Assembly (NCBI GenBank): GCA_949289845.1
Contig: CASEPN010000001.1
Location: 592,316 to 656,315, forward strand
Origin: an uncultured Bacillota bacterium
GTDB lineage: Bacteria; Bacillota_I; Bacilli_A; RFN20; CAG-826
Length of the DNA stretch: 64,000 nt
Reading direction: 5' to 3'
The translations under genes and the position numbers were made by a program. The notes under the pieces were generated by a model. It was not told the origin of the DNA and did not search any database. It was given only the letters and a program-made list of their open reading frames with translations. Below, piece after piece: positions 9,374-17,568 of the stretch (within the stretch, counting starts at the first letter, position 1; each line of letters begins with the position of its first letter).

Positions 9374-10672
9374 CTAAGAGATGTACTTCAACAGAAAATC
9401 CGGCGCGCTCATCCAAAGGAAGCCATATTCATCCCGCATCTCTGGGATAGGACGGCTCGTCACGATGATCTTGGGGATCGAATCCTTTGCCCTGAGGAAT
9501 GGCCGGACCTCGCGCGCCCTCGCCTTCTCCCCGAAGGGGTCGGCGGAGACTTGGACATAGAAGAGGCGATTCCCCTTCTCGGCGCGGAAATCGATCTCAA
9601 GGGTTTCGCGGACGCTCCTTCCGTCCTTGTCCTTGCCAACGATGTCCAGCGTCCCGATCGAGACGGAATAGCCGTGGTAAAGGAGTTCGTTGTAGACGAG
9701 GTTCTCAAGAAGGCGGCCTTCGTCGAACCGCGAGAAGGAAAGGGCAGCGTTCCTGATTCCTAGGTCAGTGAAATAGCACTTCCAGAGGGCGCCGATCCGT
9801 TTCTTCCCGCGAATATCGAAACGAAAGGCCTTTTCGACAAGGAAGGAGTCCTCCAGGAAGGAAACATAGCGGGCGATGAGCCCCCCGTCGGACTCCGACC
9901 TGCCCGAGACGCGCATCGCCCCGGCGATCTTCGCGGGGCTCACGAGCATTCCCGCCTCGTCCGAAAGCACGGTGAGCAAGCCGAACAAGGCGCTTTCCCT
10001 CTTGAGATTGTTCCGTTCGACGATGTCCCGCGCGTAGGTCGTCTTGAGGAGCTGTGCGAGATACTCCTTACGTTCCTCCTCGCTCCCGTCGGCGAATCTC
10101 GGCATACCGCCGAAGCGCATGTATTCGTACAAGGCCTCGTAGGGAGAAAGGCGGCTATGGGCGGAATACTCCTCGAACGAGAGGGGCCGGACCCGGATCT
10201 GAGTGGATTTATCCCGGAATTCCGTGACGATGTCGGAGGAAAGGAACTTTGAGTTACTTCCCGTCGCATAAAGGTCGATGTTCTCCTCTCGGGAAAGTCC
10301 CAGCACGACGTCGACGAAGCTGATCAAGCTCCCCTTGGCCTCTGGGGAATCCATTCCGGAAAAGCCTGGATTAGGTACAGGGACGACCTCTTGGATTTCG
10401 TCCAGGAAAACATAGAGGCGTTCTTTCCCAACCGCCTTCTCCCGCACATAGGAGCCTAAAAGAAGAGGATTCCGAAGGTGCGCGTTCTTGTCATCGTCCA
10501 GCCGGATGGAAAGGATTTCATCTTCTTGAACCCCTGTTTGAAGAAGCTTGTCCCGGAAAAGATGATCGAGAAGATAGGATTTCCCGCAGCGCCTGAGCCC
10601 GGTGATCACCTTGGGGAATCCATTGCCACGGGACCGCCAAAGACGGTCAAGATACCTGTCTCTTTTGATCAT
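9374..10672 (-). CDS. AAA ATPase of the AAA_14/DUF4143 family
   Basis: A 432-residue ATPase of the widespread family that couples an N-terminal AAA domain to a C-terminal DUF4143 nuclease-like domain. The Walker A is GLRRCGKS (about residues 24-31), Walker B is LYVFLDEIQE, and the family motif LSFEEYS follows near 165; the C terminus contains ETLEIDFRAEKGNRLFYVQVS, an endonuclease-like pattern (D...E-x-Q/K). The function of these ATPases is unsettled. I chose ATG 10672; an in-frame TTG at 10690 is less likely. A -10 box TATCCT (10679-10684) sits six bases before the ATG and no ribosome-binding site is seen, so the gene looks leaderless. Identical palindromic repeats flank it on both sides, suggesting a self-contained unit. 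Confidence 0.88.
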   Translation of the reverse strand: MIKRDRYLDRLWRSRGNGFPKVITGLRRCGKSYLLDHLFRDKLLQTGVQEDEILSIRLDDDKNAHLRNPLLLGSYVREKAVGKERLYVFLDEIQEVVPVPNPGFSGMDSPEAKGSLISFVDVVLGLSREENIDLYATGSNSKFLSSDIVTEFRDKSTQIRVRPLSFEEYSAHSRLSPYEALYEYMRFGGMPRFADGSEEERKEYLAQLLKTTYARDIVERNNLKRESALFGLLTVLSDEAGMLVSPAKIAGAMRVSGRSESDGGLIARYVSFLEDSFLVEKAFRFDIRGKKRIGALWKCYFTDLGIRNAALSFSRFDEGRLLENLVYNELLYHGYSVSIGTLDIVGKDKDGRSVRETLEIDFRAEKGNRLFYVQVSADPFGEKARAREVRPFLRAKDSIPKIIVTSRPIPEMRDEYGFLWMSAPDFLLKYIS

Positions 10673-10709
10673 AGGGATAGGATACCGCAATTCAGAGTCC
10701 CATAGTTAA

Positions 10710-10731
10710 AACTTGTAGAATTCTACAACTT
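10710..10731. repeat. 22-bp repeat with 16-bp palindrome, copy 2 (probable operator)
   Basis: Identical to 9328-9349, with the perfect palindrome TTGTAGAATTCTACAA at 10713-10728. It lies just upstream of where the -35 region of the DUF4143 ATPase promoter should be, so it may bind a regulator or be a recombination site. Confidence 0.9.
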
Positions 10732-10768
10732 CCATTCATGGATAGATCTTGACGTTGAGAACAATTCG

Positions 10769-13303
10769 TCAGGGCATCCTAGCGGAGAGAAGGATTTCCC
10801 TTGCCTCCTCCTCGAGGCCGGTCTCTTCCACCACGAGCTTCCCTTCCCCGAGGCTCTTTCGCATGCGTTCCGTCTTGCGGTCGAGGGCGGCCAGCACGGC
10901 AAGGTCGAGCGTAGGGAAACGGGAGTCCCCGCTTTCCCCGATCGCGAAGTAGTAGCGAGTCCTCGTCCCTGCCGGAAGCCCCACGCGGTGGATCCTGTCC
11001 TTGCTCTGAAGAAGGTGGGCGAGGTTGTACCCATATTCAAGGTAAATGGCCTCGTGAGCCGCCATGTGGAGGGAGACGGACTCCCCGAGCGTCTGCGCGT
11101 TCGTAAGGAGGACCGCAGGCCCTCTCTCACGGAACCGGGAGATCCTTCGTTCCCGCTCCTCCACGTCCACGCGCCCGTCGACGACGAGGACGGGCACCCC
11201 CCTCCTCCTGAGCTCTTCTTCTACGAGATCGATAGTGCCCCGGAACATAGTCCAGAAAACGAGCTTCTTCCCTTCCTTCACCTCTTTCTCCGCGAGGCCG
11301 AGGGCGGCTTTCGCCTTTGAGGAAAGGCCGATGCCCCTCGCTGCCTTCAGGACTGTCTCCCCAAGGGGTTCCGAGGAAGCGGAGGGGCTCTCTTCCTCTT
11401 CTTCCCCCAGCTCCGCCCAGTCGATCCTTTCTTCCAGGAGACGAGGGTTGGTCGTTGCCTGGAGAAGGCGGATGAAGCGGAGGAGGAAGCTCGAGGAAGT
11501 CGAAAGATACACTTCCCTTAGAAGCGCGGACTCCTCCGGGGCCAAGGGGACGCGCAAGGTCGTCCTGTCGTCAGGGTCTGCGGGAGGAACGCCCATCTCG
11601 TCCTTCCCCGTGCGGACAAAGAGGGAGGAAAGCTCCTCGTTGATCCGATCGGCAAGGACGGCATCCCCGTCCGCCTCGCCAAGCCGGTCGAGGGAGAAGT
11701 CCCGCAGTCCTTCTTCCATCTCGTCAGGGTAGAGAAGGGAAAGCTGGGTGAAGAGATCCCGGAAGCTGTTGGGAAGAGGAGTGCCAGAAAGCAGGAGCCG
11801 GAAGCGTGGCGGGAAGTCGGACTCATCCACCATGCGGAGGAGGGAGCGCGCCCTTTGACCATGGGGGTTCTTGACGCGGTGGGACTCGTCGATCACGAGG
11901 AAGGTCCTCTTTCCGATGAGCGCGTCCTTGAGGAGAAGCGCGTTCCTTTCCGTGAGCTTCTCGTAGTTGAGGAGCCACCCTTCGCTCTCTTCGATATGGG
12001 AAGGGTCCTCGATTCTTTCAAAAGAGATGGGATTCTGCGGGAATATCGTCCGGTTCTCCCTGTCCCATGAATCATAGGCGCTATAGGGGCAGATGACGGC
12101 GATATGGCTTGCCAGACCGAAATGACGGAGGTAGGCGTATAGGGCGAGCGCGATCCAGGTCTTCCCTGTCCCCGGGACGGAGAAGTCGAAGGAACGCTCC
12201 AGAAGCAAATGGAAGAAAGCGTTCCTTAGCTGCCGTTCTCGGAAGGGCGCCGGGCTTTCCTGGCGCACGATCCTCTTGAAGGACTCGTACTGCTCGGTGA
12301 CCTCCGCGCTTTCCCTCCCTTCCTTGAAGGCAAGGGCGAGCTCCCGCTTCTTCTCAAGGTCGTAGTCTCCTCCCTCAAGATATTCGGAGGCGCCTTCCCC
12401 GAGGAGGAAGGGCAGTCCCGGAACCCTTGAGTAATAGTCAGAAAGAAGCCGGATGGCCTTCCTGCGGGAAGGGTAGGAAAAACGCCACTTCCCGTCCTTC
12501 TTCTCCCAATAGCGGGGCATGTATCTGTTCCTGTACTGGTCGAGGACCCTCCCTCTCGTATGGTCCTCGAGGAACACGCCTTCCCTGTCGAGGTCAAGGA
12601 GGATCCCTTCCAGGATCTCGGCGGTGCCCTCCGGCGTCTCGAGGAGCGCTCCCCGGGAACCGGACTTCAGCCTCGCCAGGATCCTTTCGGTCGGAGGGAC
12701 GGAGACAAGGCGATCGCTGTAGCGGTTCTCCCACATGGAGTCGAAGCGTTCCCTGGGGTCCTTGGCAAGCTCGGGGTGGAGCCAGGAACGGAAGACGTTC
12801 ACGAGTTCCCCGTTCATGAGAAGCCCTGCCTCGGTGTCGTTCTCGGAGCCATTGAAGGAGACGTAGTCGCCTTCCTTGTCGTAGAAAACCCCTATCTTGT
12901 AATGGGCGAGCCCCGTTCCTCGGGGAAGGAAGAGCAGCCGCACCTCGCATCGCCCGGAGGCGATCAAATAGGATAGGTTCGAGAAGTCCGGGGTGATCGC
13001 CCCTTCCAAGGAAGCCAGGAGGCCGTCCTCGACCTCCTTCCTCAGCCTCTCCCCCCTTCTGATCGCGTCGATCTCTTCCTCCCCGATCTCGCGGGTGAGA
13101 AGAAGCCTCATCCTTCCTCCATGAAGGAAGAAAGGCGCGAGCCCTCTCCCGAGAAGGGCGAGGGAACCAAGGGTGAAGTAGCAGCTGAGCCGGTCGAATC
13201 GGCACGATACCTTCAGGGCGGGGATATAGAAGCCCTCCAGGGGTTCCTCCCCTCGCTTCAGGGGGTCGTAGCCGATCCCGTAGGGGATGTCGCGGAGGCC
13301 CAC
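10769..13303 (-). CDS. SNF2-type helicase with N-terminal PLD-like nuclease domain
   Basis: An 844-residue protein, last gene of the restriction operon. The N-terminal 200 residues resemble a phospholipase-D-like nuclease (H-x-K in AHYKIGVFYD near 132, then FNGSEND). The helicase core has Walker A PGTGKT near 376, DESH near 471, LSGTPLPN near 505 and a C-terminal helicase domain ending with an arginine-containing motif QSKDRIHRVG near 772, as in SNF2/RapA-like translocases. I chose GTG 13303, which shares one base with the stop codon of the ParB-like gene (TAGTG) and is preceded by GAGAAGGA; the longer frame from 13360 would overlap that gene by 58 bases. The domain make-up suggests an ATP-driven partner of DNA restriction; this is inference. 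Confidence 0.87.
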   Translation of the reverse strand: MGLRDIPYGIGYDPLKRGEEPLEGFYIPALKVSCRFDRLSCYFTLGSLALLGRGLAPFFLHGGRMRLLLTREIGEEEIDAIRRGERLRKEVEDGLLASLEGAITPDFSNLSYLIASGRCEVRLLFLPRGTGLAHYKIGVFYDKEGDYVSFNGSENDTEAGLLMNGELVNVFRSWLHPELAKDPRERFDSMWENRYSDRLVSVPPTERILARLKSGSRGALLETPEGTAEILEGILLDLDREGVFLEDHTRGRVLDQYRNRYMPRYWEKKDGKWRFSYPSRRKAIRLLSDYYSRVPGLPFLLGEGASEYLEGGDYDLEKKRELALAFKEGRESAEVTEQYESFKRIVRQESPAPFRERQLRNAFFHLLLERSFDFSVPGTGKTWIALALYAYLRHFGLASHIAVICPYSAYDSWDRENRTIFPQNPISFERIEDPSHIEESEGWLLNYEKLTERNALLLKDALIGKRTFLVIDESHRVKNPHGQRARSLLRMVDESDFPPRFRLLLSGTPLPNSFRDLFTQLSLLYPDEMEEGLRDFSLDRLGEADGDAVLADRINEELSSLFVRTGKDEMGVPPADPDDRTTLRVPLAPEESALLREVYLSTSSSFLLRFIRLLQATTNPRLLEERIDWAELGEEEEESPSASSEPLGETVLKAARGIGLSSKAKAALGLAEKEVKEGKKLVFWTMFRGTIDLVEEELRRRGVPVLVVDGRVDVEERERRISRFRERGPAVLLTNAQTLGESVSLHMAAHEAIYLEYGYNLAHLLQSKDRIHRVGLPAGTRTRYYFAIGESGDSRFPTLDLAVLAALDRKTERMRKSLGEGKLVVEETGLEEEAREILLSARMP

Positions 13304-14541
13304 TAGTCCTTCTCTTCCTCCCCGAAGACCCAGCGCGCCAGCGCGCGGTCCTCCAGGCAAAGCGCCCGGATTGCCTTTAGACGGTTCTTTAGTTCTTCCT
13401 GCTCGCTCTTGCTCAGGGATCCAAGCGCGCGGATGTTCTCGAAGGCGAGGAAATCGTTGAGCGCCCTATAGGCTTTCGATGACTTATCGAGGAGCCCTTG
13501 CGCGGAAATGTAGTCGAGATCGACGAAGACGGATTCCTCGGCGTCGCGGAGCATCTCGTCCGAGACGCCCTTGCCCAGGGCATCGCCCGCCCTTTCTTCC
13601 GTGAGAGTCGGAAGGGAGAAGGACCTCGCCTTTTCCCTCGCGGTAGGGGAATCCCAGAGATACTTGAGATACTCCCGGATTTTCCTCGTCATGTCCCCGT
13701 CCCCTTCGTCAAGGAAGGTGTAGATGGAGGATTTCATCCCCTCGTACTCCGCCTCAGTCCATTTCCGGCGGTACTTGATGATCTCGCGGAGCGGGCCGTC
13801 CATCGCCTTCCGTTCCAGGTACTCAAAGGAAAGGGGCGTTCCCTTCCATTCGAGGAAGTCCAGGGCGATGTCGAGCTCATCGGAGAGCTTCTTGAGGTCC
13901 CCAACCGTCATGCCGGCGTTCCTTTGGTATTCCTTGGACGAAAGAAGGCCGACGGTGTTCGGGTCCCTAGTCGCTCGATAGAAGTCCGCCAGCCTTGCGA
14001 TCGGCGTGTACTCGAGGGGCTGCATCTTCGCAAGGGCGATCTGGAGCTCAAGCATCTTGATATAGCGCCAGCCCTCCTTGTCCTCGGCCTCGGGCGCGGG
14101 AAGTACGGCGGCGTGGAAAAAGAGCGTCTCCCCGGAATCGCGGGCGTTCTTTCGAAGCGCGGTATACCGTCGGTTGCCGTCGATGATCCGCCCGTCGGTC
14201 AGGATGATCCCGGGCTCCAGCTGCCCGAACAGGGCGATGTTCCTCCTCAGTTCCTGAAGCTTCCCGGGGTTCTGTTTTTCGATGAACTCTTCGAAACGGC
14301 GCTGGTACTCCTCGGGATCCTCTCGGCGAAGGGCCCCGTAGTCGACGCTCTTGCCCCTTCGAGCCTCGTCCGCCTGGATGATGGTGACGATCCGTCCGTT
14401 TAGATCGTTATAGAAAATGGCATCCAGGGGGATTTCGTAAACTTGGTAGTTATCCGATTTCCCCCGGAACGGAAATCTCTTGAACTCATTCTCGATGGGA
14501 CGGATCCGGTACGTCTCCCTGATAATCAAATCCTCAGCCAT
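13303..14541 (-). CDS. ParB/Srx-like domain protein of the restriction operon
   Basis: A 412-residue soluble protein with a ParB-type N-terminal fold: YEIPLDAIFYND, then LRRNIALFGQLEPGIILTDG and RIIDGNRRYTALRKNA (about residues 105-135), the characteristic G-N-R-R motif that binds or hydrolyses CTP in ParB relatives. The remaining 250 residues are helical and not recognised. The gene overlaps the endonuclease gene by 8 bases and its stop codon touches the helicase start, so the four genes are translationally coupled. A role in DNA loading or in sensing for the restriction complex is inference; it is unlikely to be a chromosome-partition ParB because it lacks a parS-type HTH that I can see and has no ParA neighbour. 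Confidence 0.8.
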   Translation of the reverse strand: MAEDLIIRETYRIRPIENEFKRFPFRGKSDNYQVYEIPLDAIFYNDLNGRIVTIIQADEARRGKSVDYGALRREDPEEYQRRFEEFIEKQNPGKLQELRRNIALFGQLEPGIILTDGRIIDGNRRYTALRKNARDSGETLFFHAAVLPAPEAEDKEGWRYIKMLELQIALAKMQPLEYTPIARLADFYRATRDPNTVGLLSSKEYQRNAGMTVGDLKKLSDELDIALDFLEWKGTPLSFEYLERKAMDGPLREIIKYRRKWTEAEYEGMKSSIYTFLDEGDGDMTRKIREYLKYLWDSPTAREKARSFSLPTLTEERAGDALGKGVSDEMLRDAEESVFVDLDYISAQGLLDKSSKAYRALNDFLAFENIRALGSLSKSEQEELKNRLKAIRALCLEDRALARWVFGEEEKD

Positions 14542-15238
14542 TCCCTTCTCCTTTCAGCAAAGAGTCCATATACCAGCGGCTGATCCAGAAGGCCTGCCGC
14601 GGATAATCCTTAAGGCCTGTGAGGCGGTCCGGCACAGGAAGGAGGTCCCTGTCCCTGGAGTCTCTCCCATGGGGCCTCACGTGGACGGGGTTCCCTTCTT
14701 TCTCCGCTTCGCCCGGGAAGTTCGAAAGATGGCGCCCCTCCTTCGCCTCCCGCACGATGTCCCCCGAAAGGAGGACGGACTGCGTGCGGAGGTAGGCTTC
14801 CCTCACCTTCCCCTCCAAGGTCTTCTCGTCCATCTTCAGGGGAAGGACGGAGCCGATGCATTTGTCCTCGGGGTCGAGGAGGACGAGGATGAAGTTGGTT
14901 GCCGCGAGGGTTTTCCTCAGGTCCGAGTCCTCCCAGGGGGTGAGGGCGATCTCCTTGAAAGAAAAGGCTGGAAACGGGAGGTTCTCCTTGAAGAAGAGCC
15001 CGTCGGGGCGGCGTTTTCCGGTGAGTACCCGCATTTCCGCGGAAACCTTCTTGAGGAGGGCGCCGAACTGCTTCCCTCCCAAGGAAAGCTCGATGCTCCG
15101 CCGAGCAGCGCCCGACAAATAGCCCTTTCCCCTGGGATCGAGCCCCATGGCGCCCGGAAGGGAGTCGATGGCTTTCCCGCGGAGGCGCTCGATCGCCCCG
15201 AAGACCGCCGCCATGGCCTCGCTTCCGTCCATGCTCAT
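14534..15238 (-). CDS. MutH/Sau3AI-family restriction endonuclease
   Basis: A 234-residue protein resembling the Sau3AI/MutH group, which cut at GATC. The recognisable parts are the N-terminal GKGYLSGAARRSIELSLGGKQ segment, a catalytic-type stretch near 75-110 (DGLFFKENLPFPAFSFKEIA), and the C-terminal HVRPHGRDSRDRD followed by QAFWISRWYM, matching the HVRP...FWLN ending of Sau3AI relatives. It overlaps the methyltransferase stop by the ATGA arrangement and has AGGAGG just before ATG 15238. Because translation is coupled to the methyltransferase, a frameshift in that gene should also lower endonuclease synthesis. Specificity for GATC is inferred from the family, not shown. Confidence 0.8.
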   Translation of the reverse strand: MSMDGSEAMAAVFGAIERLRGKAIDSLPGAMGLDPRGKGYLSGAARRSIELSLGGKQFGALLKKVSAEMRVLTGKRRPDGLFFKENLPFPAFSFKEIALTPWEDSDLRKTLAATNFILVLLDPEDKCIGSVLPLKMDEKTLEGKVREAYLRTQSVLLSGDIVREAKEGRHLSNFPGEAEKEGNPVHVRPHGRDSRDRDLLPVPDRLTGLKDYPRQAFWISRWYMDSLLKGEGNG

Positions 15239-16502
15239 TCCTCCTTCACGTACGGAAGGAGGGCGGCCCCGATCCTTCCTACGATCCCCGTGACCAAGGC
15301 GTTCCCCATGGTGAAGTAGCGCCTTCCCCTGCTCATCCCGGTGTCGGTCCAGCCGGCGGGGAAGCCGTTCAGCCGCTCGCACTCCTCCGGGGAAAGGAAG
15401 CGGAGCCTCCCGTTCCCGGGGTCCTTGACCACGTGGGAGGAGCGGTTCACGGAGCCTTCGCTCGTCAGCATCGTCCTGGCAGGAAGATAGGCGGAGTCGT
15501 ACTCCGACATCCTCCCTTCCTGGTAGAGGTACTCCTCCCCGAGGGCGCTCTTCCGGACGATCTTCTTCGCTCCCCTGAGGAAGGCGAACTTCTCCTCTTG
15601 CGAGGGAGAGAGGTAGAGCCTCTCGTCCCTTTCATGGGAAAGGACGTCCTTGAGGAGGAGAGCCTCTTCTTTCCTTGGGACGAGCTCGAAGGCGTGCGCC
15701 TTCCCTTCCCGAAGATATCCCCCGTTCCCGAAGTGCCCCGAGAAGAGGTCGCTGACCGCCGCGAGGTCCTTGAACGCCATGAGGTCGTGGAGGGCGACTT
15801 CCTTAGCCTCTTTCGTCGGAAGTGCCTTGGCAAGGACTCCTTCCGAGATGACGTCGGCCTCCCTCATCCTCTCCGCCAGCCTCGTCCTCCCGTGGTAGCA
15901 AAGGAGAAAGGTCCTCCTCCTTCGCTGGGGGAAGCCGTAGTCGGATGCGTTCACGACCCTCCACTCGGCCTCGTAGCCAAGCTCCGCGAGGGTGCGGAGG
16001 ATGATCGCGAAATCCCTTCCCCTCTGCTTCTTCGGGGATAGGAGCAGGCGGTTTACGTTCTCGAAGAGGAGGAAGGGCATCCTCCTTTCCCTCAGGATGC
16101 GGGCGATCTCCCACCAGAGGACGCCCTTCTTCCCGACGATCCCGATTTCCTCGTGGGTCTTCCGGGCGACGCTATAGTCCTGGCAGGGAAAGCCCGCGGT
16201 CAGAAGGGCGGCCTCCGGCACCTTCTCCGTGGGAACCGTCGCGATATCCTCGTTGGAGAAAAGGGTGCCTCCCCCTTCTTCTTCATTCCTTAGAGACTCT
16301 CTCTCTCTCTCTCTCTGGAATTATATCTTAACAAATAACACGAAAACGCGTCCTGCTTCCTGGAGCCCGGCTCCCATTGGTTCATGAAAAGGGTTTCCCA
16401 AAGAGGCTCCTCGACGGTCTTCCCCTCGATGAGGCGCGCGTGGTTCAGCCCGACGCGAAACCCGCCCACTCCAGCGAACAATTCCACGGTCGTAGGCTTC
16501 AT
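15235..16502 (-). CDS. Cytosine-5 DNA methyltransferase, phase-variable and out of frame here
   Basis: Two frames together encode one Sau3AI-type C5 methyltransferase of about 421 residues. The first, from ATG 16502, gives motif I (VELFAGVGGFRVGL) and NQWEPGSRKQDAF, then enters a tract of ten AG units (16297-16316) and stops at TAA 16292-16290. The second frame continues SNEDIATVPTEKVPEAALL, the catalytic GFPCQDYSVAR (motif IV, Cys in PCQ), FENVNRLL (motif VI), QRRRR (motif VIII) and the terminal RLNGFPAGWT and MGNAL motifs. Losing one AG unit or gaining two joins the frames with no stop between them; gaining one gives another early stop. So this copy is OFF and the gene is probably switched by slippage. 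The enzyme would methylate cytosine in the site cut by the neighbouring endonuclease, probably GATC. A GTG at 16221 could start a truncated protein lacking the SAM-binding motif. Confidence 0.88.
16297..16316 (-). repeat. (AG)10 dinucleotide tract inside the methyltransferase gene
   Basis: Ten perfect CT units on the plus strand (AG on the coding strand) within codons between methyltransferase motifs I and IV. Such tracts mutate in length by slipped-strand mispairing. It is the only long dinucleotide run I noticed in the window. Confidence 0.95.
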
Positions 16503-16509
16503 ATGCCGA

Positions 16510-16538
16510 AATCTATCAAGATCCTTAGGATCTGGGAA
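16510..16538 (-). promoter_or_regulatory. Putative methyltransferase promoter with GATC palindrome
   Basis: On the minus strand a -35-like TTCCCA (16533-16538), 17-nt spacer and -10 TAGATT (16510-16515) end seven bases before ATG 16502, fitting a leaderless start. The spacer holds a palindrome AGATCCTAAGGATCT (16519-16533) with two GATC sites; a third GATC lies at 16540. A second possible promoter is an extended -10 TGCTATAGC near 16570-16580, nearer the WYL-type operator. Binding or methylation at these sites could feed back on expression. Confidence 0.5.
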
Positions 16539-16591
16539 GGATCCAGCCTGCGGAAGAAGCAGACGAAATTAGCACGCTATAGCAATGCCTA

Positions 16592-16605
16592 TCCAAATTC
16601 TTGGA
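16592..16605. promoter_or_regulatory. Operator-like sequence, copy A (restriction operon / ADP-ribosylglycohydrolase)
   Basis: TCCAAATTCTTGGA, an inverted repeat with 5-bp arms, in the gap between the divergent restriction operon and the ADP-ribosylglycohydrolase gene. The same 14 bases occur inverted at 19116-19129 before the WYL regulator. It overlaps the probable -35 box TTGGAC (16601-16606) of the glycohydrolase gene. Confidence 0.7.
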
Positions 16606-16675
16606 CAGAAACCCAATCTATCCAGCATATCGGACAAACGCTCGCTACAATCGTTTCCGGAAGAGGGAGGGCGCC

Positions 16676-17518
16676 ATGGACAAGAGCGAGCCAAGAAAAA
16701 TCTGCTGCGGGGCCTTCGTCGGCGACATCAACGGCTCCGTCCAGGAGTTCGGAGGGGATCTCGCCTACGATAGCCCCCTCTTCCAGGACGATATGTTCCT
16801 CACCGACGACTCCTTCCTCACCGTTGCCTCGATGGACGCCCTCCTCCAGGCAGGGCCCGTGGAGGAAGGCCCGGAGTATGAGGAACGGCTCGCCTCCAGG
16901 ACGAAGGAATGCCTTATCCGCTACACGGAGAAATATCCATTCGCCGGCTACGGGGCGATGTTCATGGAGTGGGTCAAGAGCAAGGGCGAAAAGCCATACC
17001 ACTCTGACGGGAACGGAGGGGCGATGCGGGTCTCCCCCTGCGGCTGGCTCGGAAGAAGCCTCGAGGAAACGCTCCGCCTCGCGCGGATCGTCACCGGGGT
17101 CACCCATGATGGGAAGGAAGGGATGAAGGCGGCCCTCGCGACCGCCTCCTCCATCTACCTCGCGAGAATGGGCAAGGACAAGGACGCCATCGCGAGGAAC
17201 ATGTCCTCCTACTACCCCGGGATCGAAGAGAGGGCGCTCCTCCTTTCCCTCCCGGGATCCTTCTCCGATCTCGCGGAGAAGTCCGTCCCCCACGCCTTCG
17301 CCTGCTTCCTGATGGGGGAAGGCTACGAGGACACCCTTCGCCTGGCGATGGCCAGGCACGGTGACGTCGACACGGAAGGCGCGATCGCCTGCTCGATCGC
17401 CGAGGCCTTCTATGGTCCCGAGAACTTCCCCCTCGCCTCCGAAAAAGCCCTCCATTACTTCAACGAAGAACTCCTGGACGTCATCCATCGCTTCCAGGGG
17501 ATGGTGGAATCCATCTAG
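16676..17518 (+). CDS. ADP-ribosylglycohydrolase (DraG family)
   Basis: A 280-residue enzyme expected to remove ADP-ribose from proteins or nucleic acids using two Mg ions. Family marks are GAFVGDINGSVQEF near the N terminus, SDGNGGAMRVSPCGWL near 115-130, HDGKEGMKAALATASSIYLA and the metal-binding GDVDTEGAIACSIAEAFYG near 230-248. ATG 16676 is preceded by AGGGAGG. It is a single-gene unit convergent with the WYL regulator gene and divergent from the restriction operon, with the shared operator upstream. In a conflict island such enzymes may reverse toxic or phage-induced ADP-ribosylation; no ADP-ribosyltransferase is visible nearby, so the target is unknown. Confidence 0.9.
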   Translation: MDKSEPRKICCGAFVGDINGSVQEFGGDLAYDSPLFQDDMFLTDDSFLTVASMDALLQAGPVEEGPEYEERLASRTKECLIRYTEKYPFAGYGAMFMEWVKSKGEKPYHSDGNGGAMRVSPCGWLGRSLEETLRLARIVTGVTHDGKEGMKAALATASSIYLARMGKDKDAIARNMSSYYPGIEERALLLSLPGSFSDLAEKSVPHAFACFLMGEGYEDTLRLAMARHGDVDTEGAIACSIAEAFYGPENFPLASEKALHYFNEELLDVIHRFQGMVESI

Positions 17519-17568
17519 AAAAACTGAGCTTCCACTAAGGTTCTATGGGAATATCGAGAGTCTTCCCC

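Noticed and set aside
13303-14541. Chromosome- or plasmid-partition ParB
   Set aside because: There is no adjacent parA and no parS-like repeat, and the gene is coupled to restriction and helicase genes.
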